DNA of 64,000 nt, taken from positions 992,001 through 1,056,000 of the forward strand of contig JAWZYV010012252.1 of assembly GCA_038373885.1 (NCBI GenBank). Direction: 5' to 3'. The notes under the pieces were generated by a model. The model searched no databases. It was not told where the DNA came from and saw only the letters and a list, made by a program, of their open reading frames with translations. Shown here one piece after another: positions 63,201 through 64,000 of this stretch. The stretch is from Cheiracanthium punctorium. Lineage: Eukaryota; Arthropoda; Arachnida; Araneae; Cheiracanthiidae. The first letter of the stretch is position 1, and the number at the start of each line of letters is the position of its first letter. The translations under genes were made by a program, and so were the position numbers.

Positions 63201-63811
63201 AAGTCAGTATGATTAGAATAGCACGTAAATAGCACTTACGAAAACATAAACACTTCAAATATCAATTTAAAATTCACATTAAAAACCTTAAACATTGCAA
63301 AGATTCGTTAAAAAAGAGCACTTACCTCTATTTTTTTTTTTTTTTTAAATAACCGCTCAGAAATGTCCCCAACACCCACCGGCTTATAACGTACTATATT
63401 TCTAACAAACACACACAAATTCTTTTCTTATATTAACATAACACATTTCATTCCCTTCCATCAATAACGCAAACAATTTCAAATTCCCAAACCTGACGAA
63501 ACACGTATTCTTTATGGTTGCCAGTCACAACTACCACCGGCAGTTGGCGGTGCATCGCTCACTCTCGCGTCCGATTGTTCGCCAATGATTTGTAAACAAA
63601 CCATTGATATGTAAACAAAGCACCGTATACGGAATATAGTCCGAAAATTTTTTTGACCCGTCTATAAGCCCACCCCCCCACTTTCAGTCCAAATTTTTGT
63701 CTCAAAAATGTGGGCTTATACACGAGTATATACGGTACACCAAAAGAATCAATTTTTTTTTTTCATTTTTTACCCTTTCTCTCTTAATTGTCAGACTCGA
63801 AACCGAAAACG

Positions 63812-64000
63812 GTAAAATCATACAAGCCGGTGCCCACCCCATGTAAACATGGCGACAGTCGCTGGAGCTTGGCGACCGCCAAGCTCCAGCGACTGTCGCC
63901 ATGTTTACTAGTCATTCTAGGCAACCAGTGGTCTGTTTTTAACTAAAAAAACCCCAGTGGATTCAGCAACCTAGTTGTACAGCTATCTAAACTAGGCAAC
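63812..64000 (+). repeat. Second copy of palindrome and 75-bp array (runs off the window)
   Basis: From GGTAAAATCATACAAGCCGG onward the sequence repeats 62569-62757 almost base for base: flank, perfect palindrome (63843-63874/63877-63908) and start of the array (63917, 63992). The offset to copy 1 is 1243 bases. Only one base change is visible in the first array unit (GGTCTG against GGTCCG). Confidence 0.95.

Larger units (their letters stand above)
61908..63735 (+). mobile_element. pogo-like element with TA duplication
   Basis: Ends CCGTATATACCCGTGTATAA and, on the other strand, CCGTATATACTCGTGTATAA, each followed by GCCCAC; TA lies outside (61906-61907, 63736-63737). Several further GTATAAGCCCACC motifs lie next to each end. 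It contains a transposase tail of the pogo/jerky type (62079-62285) and an inserted palindrome plus tandem array (62571-63200). Confidence 0.88.

Overview
The window is AT-rich, almost gene-free animal DNA packed with decayed and nested mobile elements. Spliced exon structure, tRNA-derived SINEs, BEL/Pao and Gypsy-type LTR retroelements, hAT, Tc1/mariner, pogo and piggyBac-like elements, and a chemosensory-type ionotropic receptor exon all point to an arthropod. I favour an arachnid, probably a spider, from the general look of the Tc1, BEL and repeat families; this is inference, not a database match.

Only two coding sequences look intact. One is the transposase of a complete Tc1 element (element 41745-43154, gene 41978-43018), with matching inverted repeats, a TA duplication and an unbroken DD34E open reading frame of 346 residues. 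The other is a terminal exon of an ionotropic glutamate receptor/IR gene on the minus strand (31968-32196), the only likely host gene sequence. Its upstream exons are not recognisable here.

Layout. 1-5.4 kb: diverged AT-rich tandem repeats, a hAT MITE and a cluster of CACTCT motifs. 5.4-9.3 kb: ends of an RTE-like retroelement enclosing pogo and hAT MITEs, then a tRNA-derived SINE. 10.1-12.1 kb: minus-strand Gypsy-type LTR, primer binding site and gag remnant, then a hAT transposase tail. 14.7-15.7 kb: 32-bp tandem repeat split by a hAT element. 19.4-25.3 kb: mariner and Tc1-like remnants, one interrupted by a second TA-flanked element. 27.4-29.3 kb: Tc1-like element. 31.9-32.7 kb: receptor exon. 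33.1-36.8 kb: a Penelope-like inverted pair with hammerhead-like motifs, then a 174-bp repeat array cut by a piggyBac-like element (itself cut by a non-LTR fragment) and by an RTE-like element. 37.6-45.7 kb: an 8.1-kb hAT-bounded unit containing the intact Tc1, a retroposon and a MITE. 46.3-58.9 kb: a BEL/Pao pol remnant split by at least four insertions. 59.1-64 kb: a second copy of one of those insertions, a piggyBac-like MITE, a pogo element with a transposase tail, and a palindrome plus 75-bp tandem array that occurs twice.

The most interesting object is the 8.3-kb inverted-repeat element at 47381-55694. It inserted into the BEL integrase with a CA duplication, carries a THAP-type zinc-finger exon and short flanking exons, and shares its terminal signature (CCC-N2-GTAGCA) and dinucleotide CA/TG duplication with a separate 1.3-kb element at 55883-57167 and 59133-60389. 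Together these look like one poorly characterised DNA transposon lineage. Exact target-site duplications across the window allow the order of many insertions to be read directly.
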